The notes: generated by a model not told the origin, from the letters alone. A stretch of DNA of 59,337 bases from an uncultured Lachnospiraceae bacterium (GCA_947567595.1 CANOMQ010000023.1:1-59337); one strand, 5' to 3'. Positions 17,495-27,161 are shown, counted from the first letter of the stretch. Translations and numbers: made by a program.

Positions 17495-19462
17495 ATGAAC
17501 ACAGAATCAATTTATGAATTACGGGACCGGCTTCGCGCGGCGTGCATTGCAGGAACAAATCTTTTATCAGAGGATTTCAGGCTGAGACGTGCTTTTGAAG
17601 CATTTAAGCCGCTGGAATCCGCTTCGCCTGTTTTTGCAAAGGTGGGGGAACTGACAGAAAAACTTTTATCGCCGGATTGTCAAAATCAGCAGTCTGCGCT
17701 GCTTGACGCAATCACGCTGGCAGATGCTGTCATCTGTACACTTGGAGCAGTTGATGTAAAGGGAGAAGTTGCGACAGCAGGAAACATTTATGCAGAAGAA
17801 AGTGCGGGCAGTTTCATTGTCAATGCGCCTTACTCCACATTGAAGGAATTGCTGGAAGCTTTGACAACATCAGGCGGCGGGCATTATGGATATGTATGTG
17901 ATACACATGAGAACCACCCTGAACTTTTCCGGGATTACCGCGTAAAATATGCATTGGTGCAGGCACTGGGCACCTCCTATGCAGAACTTGCAGATAAGGT
18001 GGAAGAATGGATGATGGAAGACCATGATAAAACAATTCTTCCGCTTTTATATAAAGATTTCGATCCGGCTGGAAAAAAGGAGATGGTACGCCGCATAAAG
18101 GTTATAGATGCACTTGCCGGCGCCAAGGCAAATGACTTTTATATTAAGATGCTTGATACGGCGCAGAAGGACGTGCGTCTGGAATTGATCAATGCACTCC
18201 GCCATGAGCCGAAAAATGTGCCGCTGCTTTTGGAACTGTCAAAAACAGAAAAAGGAAAAAATAAAGATAAGGTCTTTGAACTGCTTGCGGATATAAAAGA
18301 TGAGAACGTGTATGAATATTTTAAGACGCTGGCAGAGAAAAAAACGGAAACAGTCCTGAAATACCTGAAAAATACAACTGTGGATTGGTCATCGGAGTTG
18401 GTGGCAAACGCCTGTAACATGGTGACTGAAAAAATTGATATGATTGACAGTGCCGCAGACGAAGAAATAATAAAAATATCAGACACTTTGCAAAGTCTTG
18501 TCAGAACAATTTTCGGAAAGGGAGGGGCAGATATCTGCGAATGCTACCGCAGGCTGCTTTCGAAAAAAGAAAAAATAAACCAATTGTTGAAAAAAACGTG
18601 GAAGAAACCAAAGAATGATTATGAATATGATGTCTTTCAACGCGGTGTGCTGAATCCGGGCAGATATACATACGACACAAAAGGGGCGGATATCGAAACG
18701 GCTTTGGGAAAAGTGCTCCATCATTCACTGATAGCAAATCCTGATATGGATTTACAGGCGCTTGCTATGGAACTGTATCAGAATAAAAATGCGAAGGAAA
18801 CAAATATAAAATTCCTTGCGGCTGCCATAACTGTAAAATTTTCAAATGATGAGGACTGTATCAAATGGCTTGAGGAACAAGTCACGGAAAAGATACTGCT
18901 TGTGCCAAAGTTTTCGCAAGAACGTATGAAAGCAGTAATGGAAGCCGCAGCCTATGTCAGATGGGATGAAAAAGAGCATGGTTATGAATTTTGGGGAACA
19001 AATGCAGATATTTATTATCCGGATTGCAGGATTATAAAAAGGCCAATAAAGCTTTCCTATGCGGCAAAAATCATGGAATGGCTGAAAAAACATGCATCAG
19101 AGAGAGTTGATGATATTCTGGCACAATGGGTCGTATTGGATGATAAGGATATGTGCCAAGAGATGGGAGAATATTTTTACAAAAAGGCACTAGCCATCGC
19201 AGATAACCGCGCTTATATGGAATACATGAAAGCATGTGGCTGGACAGTTTGCAAGGATTTGGGTGTTAAACGTGTAAAAGAGAAACCGGATATCTTATCA
19301 TGGTCTTTGTACAGCTGGCTTACCCTGCTGCCGGGGGATAAAGGGGCAGTTATGGAAGAGATGAGGACAATCTGTGATATGGTTAAGAGCGGTAAATTAA
19401 AAGCGCAAAGGCTAAAAATTGAGGACTTGGAGAGAAGCATGGCTGACTGGAACGGGAAGTAA
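17495..19462 (+). CDS. HEAT-like alpha-solenoid protein of a MoxR-VWA operon
   Basis: A 655-residue, almost entirely helical protein. Repeating helical pairs such as IKVIDALAGAKANDFYIKML and VRLELINALRHEPKNVPLLL indicate HEAT-type repeats (about 150-300). Later parts are Lys-rich helices without a nameable domain. It has no catalytic motif, signal peptide or membrane segment. It starts 18 nt after the SWIM gene, with AGGGGGAGG upstream, and is followed by the MoxR ATPase. By position it may be a scaffold or client-recognition part of the AAA+ machine. Confidence 0.6.
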   Translation: MNTESIYELRDRLRAACIAGTNLLSEDFRLRRAFEAFKPLESASPVFAKVGELTEKLLSPDCQNQQSALLDAITLADAVICTLGAVDVKGEVATAGNIYAEESAGSFIVNAPYSTLKELLEALTTSGGGHYGYVCDTHENHPELFRDYRVKYALVQALGTSYAELADKVEEWMMEDHDKTILPLLYKDFDPAGKKEMVRRIKVIDALAGAKANDFYIKMLDTAQKDVRLELINALRHEPKNVPLLLELSKTEKGKNKDKVFELLADIKDENVYEYFKTLAEKKTETVLKYLKNTTVDWSSELVANACNMVTEKIDMIDSAADEEIIKISDTLQSLVRTIFGKGGADICECYRRLLSKKEKINQLLKKTWKKPKNDYEYDVFQRGVLNPGRYTYDTKGADIETALGKVLHHSLIANPDMDLQALAMELYQNKNAKETNIKFLAAAITVKFSNDEDCIKWLEEQVTEKILLVPKFSQERMKAVMEAAAYVRWDEKEHGYEFWGTNADIYYPDCRIIKRPIKLSYAAKIMEWLKKHASERVDDILAQWVVLDDKDMCQEMGEYFYKKALAIADNRAYMEYMKACGWTVCKDLGVKRVKEKPDILSWSLYSWLTLLPGDKGAVMEEMRTICDMVKSGKLKAQRLKIEDLERSMADWNGK

Positions 19463-19498
19463 AAGTACAAAAATATTTTTGTTAGGAGAAATGATGAA

Positions 19499-20581
19499 AT
19501 GAGTGAAGAAATATTAAGATTACCTGCTGAAAAACTGTTTCAAAAAGAAATTGATGCGTTGATTGCGGCTGAAAAAAATCCGGTTCCAACCGGATGGAGA
19601 ATGTCGCCACAGTCTGTAAAGACATATATTTGCGGAGGAACGGTTGGAAAGACAGAGATAACGCCCAAATACATAGGCCATGAGCGTCTTGTGGAAATTG
19701 CGATATCAACGCTTGTGACCGACAGGGCATTATTGCTTATCGGCGAGCCGGGAACGGCAAAAAGCTGGCTTTCCGAGCATCTGACAGCAGCCATTAATGG
19801 TGATTCCACAAAGGTAATACAGGGAACGGCGGGAACGACGGAGGAACAGATTAAATATTCGTGGAACTATGCGATGCTGATTGCACAGGGGCCGTCGCAT
19901 GAGGCAATGCTGAAAAGTCCTGTATTTAACGCGATGGAGACGGGAACGATTGCACGTATCGAGGAGATTTCGCGCTGTGCTTCGGAGGTACAGGACGCAT
20001 TGATTTCCATTTTGTCAGAAAAGCGAATCTCTGTTCCGGAACTTGCAGTTGAAGTTGCGGCGAAAAAGGGATTTTCAGTGATTGCGACTGCAAATACAAG
20101 GGACAAAGGCGTCAATGAAATGTCTGCCGCGCTGAAGCGACGCTTTAATATCGTAGTGCTTCCGGCACCGGCGGATTTGGATTCCGAGATGGAGATTGTC
20201 AGAACAAGAGTGACACAATTGTCAGAAAATCTTGACCTCAATGCCAAGCAGCCTGCCGATGATGTGGTCGAAAAAGTATGTACGATTTTTCGGGAACTTC
20301 GCTGCGGGGAGACACTCGACCGCGCGCAGAAGGTAAAAGGGACTTCCGGTGTCCTTTCTACTGCGGAGGCAATTTCGCTTTTGTGCAACAGTATGGCGCT
20401 GGCTGGGAGTTTTGGAAACGGTACGGTTGCAAACGAGGATTTGGCGGCTGCCTTACAGGGTGCTGTCATCAAGGATGAGGACAAAGACGCGGTTGCATGG
20501 AAAGAGTATCTGGAAAATGTCATGAAAAAGCGGGGCTCCGAATGGCTTGGACTGTATAAGGCATGCAAAGAACTTGTGTAA
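19499..20581 (+). CDS. MoxR family AAA+ ATPase (YehL-like)
   Basis: A 360-residue ATPase. Walker A is GEPGTAKS (near 81-88). The Walker B region reads ARIEEISRCASEVQDALIS (near 150), sensor 1 is IATANTRDKG, and the arginine-finger segment is ALKRRFN. The GTIARIEEISR form is that of the YehL-type branch of the MoxR family. MoxR ATPases act as chaperones that insert cofactors or remodel complexes together with a VWA-domain partner, which is encoded two genes downstream. The gap to the upstream gene is 36 nt and the downstream gene follows after 16 nt. Confidence 0.88.
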   Translation: MSEEILRLPAEKLFQKEIDALIAAEKNPVPTGWRMSPQSVKTYICGGTVGKTEITPKYIGHERLVEIAISTLVTDRALLLIGEPGTAKSWLSEHLTAAINGDSTKVIQGTAGTTEEQIKYSWNYAMLIAQGPSHEAMLKSPVFNAMETGTIARIEEISRCASEVQDALISILSEKRISVPELAVEVAAKKGFSVIATANTRDKGVNEMSAALKRRFNIVVLPAPADLDSEMEIVRTRVTQLSENLDLNAKQPADDVVEKVCTIFRELRCGETLDRAQKVKGTSGVLSTAEAISLLCNSMALAGSFGNGTVANEDLAAALQGAVIKDEDKDAVAWKEYLENVMKKRGSEWLGLYKACKELV

Positions 20582-20597
20582 AACATGGAGGTTTCGT

Positions 20598-22850
20598 ATG
20601 ATGAATCAGCCAAATTTTTTCGGAATAAGGCACTTATCGCCTGCCGGAGCATATTATCTGCGAAGTTTTCTTGACGAAAAGAATCCCGCACTCGTACTGG
20701 TTGAGGGACCAAGCGATTTTAACGATATGCTTTCCGATATGGTACGGGAGGAGACAAAGCCGCCAATTGCGGTGCTTGCATATACAAAAGAGACACCTGT
20801 GCGAACCATACTGTATCCTTTTGCAGAGTATTCACCGGAATATCAGGCAATTCAGTGGTGCCATGAAAAACAGGTGGAATGTCGTTTTATTGACATGCCT
20901 TCGACAGCTTTTTTGGCGGAACGTGATTGTGACATGCCGGATACCGATGGGGAAGAAGACAGAGTCAGTGTCTATGAACAGCTTGACAAAAAAAGTGGTG
21001 AGGACGGGCATGATACGTTCTGGGAGCGTGTTCTGGAACAGGCAGGCAGCATGGATGCCTATCATCTGGGTGCAAACAGCTTCGGCGCCAATGTCAGAAG
21101 TCTTACGGAGGGAACGGAAAAGGACTGGCCGGAAACAATACTGCGCGAGGCATATATGCGCCAGCAGATCAAAAATGCCGTGGATTCCGGTGTCGAACCG
21201 GAGACCATTGTTGTGGTGACAGGTTCATACCATGTGGAGGGATTGAAAAACTGGCAGGAGCAGGATGAGGATTTGACCCGGATTCCAAGAGCGGAAGCGA
21301 ATCATACACTGATGCCATACTCCTACTATCGACTTTCCACAAGAGCGGGGTACGGTGCCGGCAACAAGGCGCCTGCTTATTATGCGCTTTTGTGGGAAGG
21401 ATTAAACAGGGGAGAGCCGATGTATGCCGCATACAGCTATCTCATCAAGCTTGCGGCATACCAGCGTGATAAAGGGAACCCTGTTTCGTCGGCATCTGTG
21501 ATAGAGGCGGTCCGGCTTGCGGGGGCACTGGCACAGCTTCGGGGCGGAACCGTTGCATCGCTGAGGGATTTGCGGGACGCGGCCCTGACCTGTATCGGTG
21601 AGGGAAATGTGTCAAATATTATCCTGGCAACAGCGGACACAGAGATTGGAACAGCAATCGGTGCGCTTCCTGACGGGGTGAGCCGAACAAGTATTCAGGA
21701 GGATTTTTATAGAAATCTGAATGATTTAAAACTGGAAAAATACCGCGATATCACCGCGCAGGATTTACAGCTTGACCTACGCGAAAACAGGCGTGTAAAA
21801 TCGGAAAAATCAGCGTTTCTGGATTTATACCGTTCGTTTTTTCTGCACAGGCTGCGAGTGCTAGGGGTAAGCTTTGCCCAGTATCAGACAGTAAATCAGG
21901 ATAATGCGACATGGTCGGAGCACTGGATTGTGCGTTGGACACCGGAGGCGGAAATCGAGCTTGTGGAGTCGGCTCTTAAGGGAGATACCGTTGACGGTGC
22001 AGCTTCCTTTGCCATGAAAGAACGGGTGAAGGATGCAGCAAAGATGGGGGATATTGCGCTTGTCATAGAGGATGCATGCTGCTGTGGAATGGAAAAAGCC
22101 GTCGGTTATGCGACCGCGGCGCTGCAAAAGATGGCTGTGGATGCAGCCTCTGTTGAAGATTTGGCACAGACGGCGCAAAGGCTTTCCGTCGTGGTACAGT
22201 ATGGAAACATCAGGCGGATTGACGCCAAATCGTTAGAGCCGATATTACAGCAGCTTTTTTATAGGGCATGTCTGATTCTTGAGGGAGCCTGTGTGTGCGA
22301 TGATGCTGCAAGTAAGGGAATTGTCACAGCGATAGAGCAGTTAAACAGCGCGGAACTGGCTCATGACTTCCTAAATCATGAGGAATGGATAAAAACCCTT
22401 GAAAATATCGCAAGAAGGGATGACTTGAACACAAAATTATCGGGCTTTGCGGCGGCGATTCTTTTAGAGCGCGGCAATCTGAGTACACAACAGTTACGGA
22501 CAGAAGTGTCAAGACGTCTTTCCAAAGGTGTTCCGGCGGATTTGGGCGCCGGATGGTTTGAAGGTCTTGCCATGAAAAACAGGTATGCCCTGATTGCAAG
22601 ACTGTCACTATGGGAGAGCCTGAATGCGTACCTTATGACACTGGATGATGAGGAATTTAAGAGGGCGCTTGTTTATCTGCGGCGTGCATTTGCAGACTTT
22701 ACTGCTGCGGAAAAGGACGAGATTGCAGAAAACCTTGGAGAGATACTCGGATTGAACGGACAGGAAGTCAGTGAAGTGGTAAATGCCGCACTTGATGAGA
22801 GTTCACAGCAGATAATTGAAGGTCTTGAGGATTTTGATTTTGATATGTGA
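20598..22850 (+). CDS. DUF5682 family protein (YehM-like)
   Basis: A 750-residue protein. The N-terminal part (FFGIRHLSPAGAYYLRSFLDE, ALVLVEGPSDF, VTGSYHVEGL) matches DUF5682 as I recall it, reminiscent of TraB/ChaN-type folds with conserved His and Glu residues. The C-terminal half is helical. The start is ATG 20598 with GGAGG 6 nt upstream; ATG 20601 is also possible. The family is found next to MoxR and VWA genes, as here. The biochemical function is unknown. It is longer than its neighbours and has no membrane segment. Confidence 0.75.
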   Translation: MMNQPNFFGIRHLSPAGAYYLRSFLDEKNPALVLVEGPSDFNDMLSDMVREETKPPIAVLAYTKETPVRTILYPFAEYSPEYQAIQWCHEKQVECRFIDMPSTAFLAERDCDMPDTDGEEDRVSVYEQLDKKSGEDGHDTFWERVLEQAGSMDAYHLGANSFGANVRSLTEGTEKDWPETILREAYMRQQIKNAVDSGVEPETIVVVTGSYHVEGLKNWQEQDEDLTRIPRAEANHTLMPYSYYRLSTRAGYGAGNKAPAYYALLWEGLNRGEPMYAAYSYLIKLAAYQRDKGNPVSSASVIEAVRLAGALAQLRGGTVASLRDLRDAALTCIGEGNVSNIILATADTEIGTAIGALPDGVSRTSIQEDFYRNLNDLKLEKYRDITAQDLQLDLRENRRVKSEKSAFLDLYRSFFLHRLRVLGVSFAQYQTVNQDNATWSEHWIVRWTPEAEIELVESALKGDTVDGAASFAMKERVKDAAKMGDIALVIEDACCCGMEKAVGYATAALQKMAVDAASVEDLAQTAQRLSVVVQYGNIRRIDAKSLEPILQQLFYRACLILEGACVCDDAASKGIVTAIEQLNSAELAHDFLNHEEWIKTLENIARRDDLNTKLSGFAAAILLERGNLSTQQLRTEVSRRLSKGVPADLGAGWFEGLAMKNRYALIARLSLWESLNAYLMTLDDEEFKRALVYLRRAFADFTAAEKDEIAENLGEILGLNGQEVSEVVNAALDESSQQIIEGLEDFDFDM

Positions 22851-22881
22851 TACATTATTTTTATAAGGATGGGGGATTTGC

Positions 22882-24060
22882 ATGGAAATAAAAGAACAAA
22901 TCAGCAGATGGCGCCTGATTTTAGGACAGGAGAGTGAGAATCGCTTTTCGGGAATGACAGATTTGTCGCTAACGCAGGAACAGGATTTGATGGATCAGGC
23001 ACTGGCTTCCATATATAACCGGACGGAGCTTGGCGGATTTGGAAACGGAAAACAAGCCGCGCGAGGCGCCGGTAAAGGGCCGTCTAATCCTCAGATTACC
23101 CGTTGGCTTGGTGATGTGAGAACCCTTTTTGACAAGGAGCTTGTGACTGTTATCCAAAATGATGCGGTGACGCGCTGTGGGTTAAAACAGTTATTGTTTG
23201 AGCCAGAACTTTTGGAACATATGGAGCCAAATATTGGTCTTGCATCCACAATCCTGATGCTGAAAGACCAGATTCCAAAGCGCTCCAAGGAAAGTGTCCG
23301 CGAATTTATCAAAAAGATTGTGGAGGAAATCAACCATCTTTTGGAACAGGATATTCGACGTGCTGTAACTGCTGCGGTCAACAAGAGAAAGCATTCACCA
23401 ATTCCGTCAGCATCGGCGATAGATTACAAAATGACGATAAGCCGCAATTTAAAGCACTATGATCCGGAACTTGGGACAATTGTGCCGGAACATTTCTTCT
23501 TTTTTGACCGTACAAGCACAACAGCGGCAAATAAGTGGAGTATCATATTAGATATTGACCAAAGCGGTTCGATGGGGGAATCTGTTATTTATTCGTCAAT
23601 TATCAGTTGCATCCTTGCAAGCATGTCAAGCGTCAAGACGCGGATTGTGGCATTTGATACCAACATTGTAGACCTGACGGAAAAGAGCGATGACCCGGTA
23701 GACCTGTTGTTTGGTTTTCAGTTAGGCGGAGGTACGGATATCAATAAATCCATTGCCTACTGTGAACAATTTATTGAGAATCCGGCAAAGACCTTGTTTT
23801 TCCTGATATCGGATTTGGAGGAAGGCGGAAACAGGGCAGGGATGCTAAGACGTATTGCGGATATGAAGGAATCCGGTGTGACGGTAATCAGTCTGCTTGC
23901 GATTGCTGACGGCGGGAAACCCTACTATGATGCGCAGATGGCACAAAAACTTGCAGGGCTTGGCATTCCATGCTTTGCGTGCAATCCGCAGCTTTTGCCG
24001 ACACTGCTTGAGAAAGCGTTAAAAGGTCAGGATTTGTCCAAGTTTGAGAAGATGAAATGA
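22882..24060 (+). CDS. VWA domain protein, CoxE-like (YehP-like)
   Basis: A 392-residue protein with a helical N-terminal part and a C-terminal von Willebrand A domain (about 215-380). The MIDAS metal site is intact: DQSGSMGES near 224, GGTDI near 283 and SDLEEGG near 311. VWA proteins of this type bind a MoxR ATPase and deliver the substrate. GGATGGGGGA lies upstream of the ATG at 22882. Its stop overlaps the possible start of the next gene (ATG 24057), indicating coupling. Confidence 0.85.
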   Translation: MEIKEQISRWRLILGQESENRFSGMTDLSLTQEQDLMDQALASIYNRTELGGFGNGKQAARGAGKGPSNPQITRWLGDVRTLFDKELVTVIQNDAVTRCGLKQLLFEPELLEHMEPNIGLASTILMLKDQIPKRSKESVREFIKKIVEEINHLLEQDIRRAVTAAVNKRKHSPIPSASAIDYKMTISRNLKHYDPELGTIVPEHFFFFDRTSTTAANKWSIILDIDQSGSMGESVIYSSIISCILASMSSVKTRIVAFDTNIVDLTEKSDDPVDLLFGFQLGGGTDINKSIAYCEQFIENPAKTLFFLISDLEEGGNRAGMLRRIADMKESGVTVISLLAIADGGKPYYDAQMAQKLAGLGIPCFACNPQLLPTLLEKALKGQDLSKFEKMK

Positions 24061-24142
24061 TTAGTGCAGTTGACCCGGGATGGATAAACAGGTTAAAGCC
24101 GACAAGTGAAGAAAATTTAAGATTATTAAAAAATATTCCGGC

Positions 24143-24478
24143 ATGGATAAAGATTTTCCTGAAGATATTAATCCCTTTAATTTAGATTTTTTAACGGATT
24201 ACTTGGGAATGCGGTATATGATTCTTCTTGGTCAACAAGGAGAGGTGTATCACGGAGAATGGGATGAAACAGATTATGATGAAACAAATTATATGAGCCC
24301 ATCATTTGAATATTTTTTATTTCAATGTGCTGTTCTTAAATATGAAGGAATGTTTTACAAAGAAAGTATATATTTTGGTTCAAGCCTCCTTTCTTTTGAG
24401 GAGTCAGCAGGCAAAAGACAAAATGATACATTAGAATCTATTATGCAGACTTTTGTAGGAAAATATAATTTAGAGTGA
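24143..24478 (+). CDS. hypothetical protein, probably frameshifted at its 5' end
   Basis: As it stands this is a 111-residue acidic protein (MDKDFPEDINPF... to VGKYNLE) without a good ribosome binding site. A second frame starts at ATG 24057, overlaps the VWA stop, reads MISAVDPGWINRLKPTSEEN and stops at 24183. Adding one A to the six-A tract at 24128-24133 would join the two frames into one protein of about 140 residues that begins in perfect ATGA coupling to the VWA gene. The intact form was therefore probably the sixth gene of the MoxR operon. The family is not recognised. Confidence 0.5.
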   Translation: MDKDFPEDINPFNLDFLTDYLGMRYMILLGQQGEVYHGEWDETDYDETNYMSPSFEYFLFQCAVLKYEGMFYKESIYFGSSLLSFEESAGKRQNDTLESIMQTFVGKYNLE

Positions 24479-24697
24479 CGGCGAAGCTTGTGAACCGCAT
24501 GAAACCGAAGCTTGCAATCCCGAAGAAACTGTACCCTGATGCGGATGGGAAGGCAGCGGACAGGCTGTTAAGATAATGAAAGGCATTCTCAGGGCTGCGC
24601 ATATTATGAAGAGGCGCTGGCTGATGACGGCATGAAAACCATCTACAGATATGGGATTGCATGTTATAAGAAACGCTGTCAGGTGGTTTCGGGATAA
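24475..24697 (+). pseudogene. remnant of a small gene or genes
   Basis: Two short frames, VTAKLVNRMKPKLAIPKK... (stop at 24576) and HSQGCAYYEEALADDGMK... (stop at 24697), look like pieces of decayed proteins. The second recalls a TPR or Sel1-like helical repeat. There is no ribosome binding site for either. Confidence 0.3.
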
Positions 24698-24795
24698 TAT
24701 TAACGTTTATCAGGATTGTATACGTTATATTTTTGACAGAACCTGAAATAATATATTAAGAATTTGTGTTTTTAATATATATGGAGGGAACGGTA

Positions 24796-25068
24796 ATGGA
24801 AACAATCCTTTGCATAGATACCCCGGTACAGATGATTTCATGCACGGATACGAATGGAAAAATAACACCAATACGGTTCCGCTTCCGTGACAGGAACGGG
24901 GAGCTTGTCACAATCAACATCGACAAAATCATCTCCACCGATCAGGAACACGGCTCGCTCGGGGCGAATTTCATCTGCACGGCAGCGCTGTACGGCACGC
25001 AGCGGACGTTCCGCCTGCGGTACAATTATTATGCCCATGAGTGGCGTATGGCGGGCATTGGCTGTTAA
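24796..25068 (+). CDS. conserved hypothetical protein beside the Y-polymerase cassette
   Basis: A 90-residue protein starting at ATG 24796 (GGAGGGA 6 nt upstream). It is predicted mostly beta, with the sequence RFRFRDRNGELVTINIDKII in the middle and a C-terminal Trp-Arg-Met segment. It is not recognised, although small proteins of this kind accompany YolD/Y-polymerase genes in Clostridia. Its stop overlaps the stop of the convergent YolD-like gene by 4 nt. An upstream TTGACA (24733-24738) lacks a good -10 at normal spacing. Confidence 0.55.
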   Translation: METILCIDTPVQMISCTDTNGKITPIRFRFRDRNGELVTINIDKIISTDQEHGSLGANFICTAALYGTQRTFRLRYNYYAHEWRMAGIGC

Positions 25069-25490
25069 TATTCAACGTTGTCAAAAAGCGGGCTTTCAAT
25101 TTCACGGATATCCTCCATCGGGATAACGGTTCCGTTTTCCATGATGACCTCATGTCTGGTTTCCTCCATTTTCCTGACCGCCCCTGTCACGGTGAGGTAT
25201 GCGCCGCCGCCTTTTTTTGCGTCGGGAACAAAATAAGTGATGCATGCCTGCGGCTCCTGTAAAAGATGCTCCCGAATGAACTGTAACCGTGCATCCAGCT
25301 CCTCCTTCCTGCTTTCGTCCAGCTCCGTCCTGTCATCCGTCAGCCGCTGCGTTTCCATGACAGCCGCGTCATGCCCGGTCAGTGCGGAAAAGGGCATGAA
25401 CTGCGCCGCCCTGTCCAAGGCAGGCATTTTTGGATGCCTTGTGGATTCGTGGTGTGGCAGGTTAATAATATCATCATAATTTCCCATCAT
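25065..25490 (-). CDS. YolD-like family protein
   Basis: A 141-residue YolD-like protein. The signature RAAQFMPFSALTGHDAAV (about 27-44) is typical, followed by a helical segment and a C-terminal beta part. YolD-like genes are normally paired with UvrX/DinB-type Y-family polymerases, as here. The start ATG 25490 overlaps the polymerase stop (ATGA), so translation is coupled. The role is presumed accessory to translesion synthesis; no activity is established. Confidence 0.8.
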   Translation of the reverse strand: MMGNYDDIINLPHHESTRHPKMPALDRAAQFMPFSALTGHDAAVMETQRLTDDRTELDESRKEELDARLQFIREHLLQEPQACITYFVPDAKKGGGAYLTVTGAVRKMEETRHEVIMENGTVIPMEDIREIESPLFDNVEY

Positions 25491-27031
25491 GCCCTGTGTC
25501 CTCCGATTTGTTTATTCCGCTCCGTTCCCGTCGCGCCTTCCTCAAGACTGATTCCTTTCAGTATAGCATTCTTCCCGAATTTGCGTTTCACGGATAAGAC
25601 GGCTTCCTGCAGTGCGCGTTCCTTTTTCAGCCTTTCCTCATCCTCCCTTTTCTGCTTTTCCAGCGCCCCGTAATCGGTAAACAGATCCATTTGCACAAAA
25701 TCCCCCTGTTTTTCTGCACGGACGGCGTTCTCATCAGTCAGGTGGTTTACCGTCACGGTAATCCGCCGTACCAGCAGGTTTTTGTCAATGATACGGTCAT
25801 AGAGCGCCATAACTGCATCCATAATCAGCTTTGTGGAGGAAGAAGGCTCCTCAAGATTGGTTGTCCCATGGGAGTGCTTTGGGATTTTCCGCCCGTAACG
25901 GTCGGTGGTGACCTCGCCCCTGTACCGGCTGGCGGTTTCCGGATTGGACAGGTTTTCGGTGTCATATCCGATGGTAAGCACGAGCTGGTTCGTGACAAGC
26001 CGTTTTTCGACCATGCCAAGCACGAGCTGGTCTGTCATTTCCTTAACAATGACCCTTGCCTTTTCATGGTCATAAGGATACTGGAGCACCTGACCGGAAC
26101 AGAGGCTGTTTGTCTCAGGCTTGTACTGTTTAATCAGGTCAATCGTGGTCGGCTCCCATCCCCATGCGTGGTCAATCAGAAGCTCCGCATTGACACCGAA
26201 CAGCTTGTAAAGAAGGTCTTCGTTATAGTAGTTCTGGTCATTTCCAATGGAACACCTTGCCACGTCGCCCATCGTGTACATTCCGTGTTCCGCAAGCTTT
26301 TTGGCATATCCGCGCCCGACCCGCCAGAAGTCCGTGATGGGCTTATGGTCCCACAAAAGCTTCCTGTATTTCATTTCGTCAAGCTCCGCAATCCGCACGC
26401 CGTTTTGGTCAGGCTCGACGTGCTTTGCCACAATGTCCATTGCGACCTTGCACAGATACAGGTTCGTCCCGACGCCTGCGGTGGCAGTGATGCCTGTCCG
26501 GGCAAGGATGTCCTGAATGATTTTCGCGGCAAGCTCCCTTGCGGAGAGGGCATAGGTTTTCAGGTACGCGGTCACGTCCATGAACACTTCGTCGATGGAA
26601 TAGACATGGATGTCCTCGGGGGCGATATACTGGAGGTAAATTTCATAAATTTTCGTGCTGTATTCAATATAGTATGCCATGCGGGGCGGTGCAATGATAT
26701 AGGACAGTGACAATTCGGGGCGCTCCCGCAGCTCGCTGTCAAGGCAGGATTCCCCCGCAAACTGGTGGCTGGGTATTTTCCTTTTCCGCTGGGCATTGAC
26801 CTCCCTGACCTTCTCGACCACCTCAAACAGCCTTGCCCGTCCCGGTATGCCGTATGACTTTAGGGACGGGGAGACCGCAAGGCAGATGGTCTTTTCCGTC
26901 CTTGAGGCGTCCGCGACCACGAGGTTTGTGTTCATCGGATCGAGCTGCCTTTCGATGCACTCGACGGAGGCGTAGAAGGATTTCAGGTCGATTGCGATAT
27001 AAATATGGTTGTTTTCCACGTTTTTTGGCAT
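25487..27031 (-). CDS. Y-family DNA polymerase (DinB/UvrX type)
   Basis: A translesion DNA polymerase of about 514 residues. The catalytic aspartates are in AIDLKSFYASVE (near residue 14) and SIDEVFMDVT (near 143). The helix-hairpin-helix thumb region, a little-finger domain and a charged C-terminal tail follow. The start is uncertain: ATG 27031 is close to the conserved domain; ATG 27046 and longer in-frame starts up to 27184 are possible and none has a clear ribosome binding site. It is translationally coupled to the YolD-like gene. I saw no clear LexA/DinR box (GAAC-N4-GTTC) upstream. Confidence 0.85.
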   Translation of the reverse strand: MPKNVENNHIYIAIDLKSFYASVECIERQLDPMNTNLVVADASRTEKTICLAVSPSLKSYGIPGRARLFEVVEKVREVNAQRKRKIPSHQFAGESCLDSELRERPELSLSYIIAPPRMAYYIEYSTKIYEIYLQYIAPEDIHVYSIDEVFMDVTAYLKTYALSARELAAKIIQDILARTGITATAGVGTNLYLCKVAMDIVAKHVEPDQNGVRIAELDEMKYRKLLWDHKPITDFWRVGRGYAKKLAEHGMYTMGDVARCSIGNDQNYYNEDLLYKLFGVNAELLIDHAWGWEPTTIDLIKQYKPETNSLCSGQVLQYPYDHEKARVIVKEMTDQLVLGMVEKRLVTNQLVLTIGYDTENLSNPETASRYRGEVTTDRYGRKIPKHSHGTTNLEEPSSSTKLIMDAVMALYDRIIDKNLLVRRITVTVNHLTDENAVRAEKQGDFVQMDLFTDYGALEKQKREDEERLKKERALQEAVLSVKRKFGKNAILKGISLEEGATGTERNKQIGGHRA

Positions 27032-27161
27032 CCTTTCTGGTTTCATCAATGAATGTTCCGCCTTATCATTCCCTGTTTTTATCATTTTAATCTTACCATA
27101 GCGGGGAAGACATTGCCATTGTAAATATGCTTTTTGTTTGGGAATCATAAAGCAAAACCAC

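Noticed and set aside
25691-26710. 339-residue plus-strand ORF opposite the Y-polymerase
   Set aside because: It is the antisense shadow of a well-conserved polymerase gene and has no recognisable domain or ribosome binding site.
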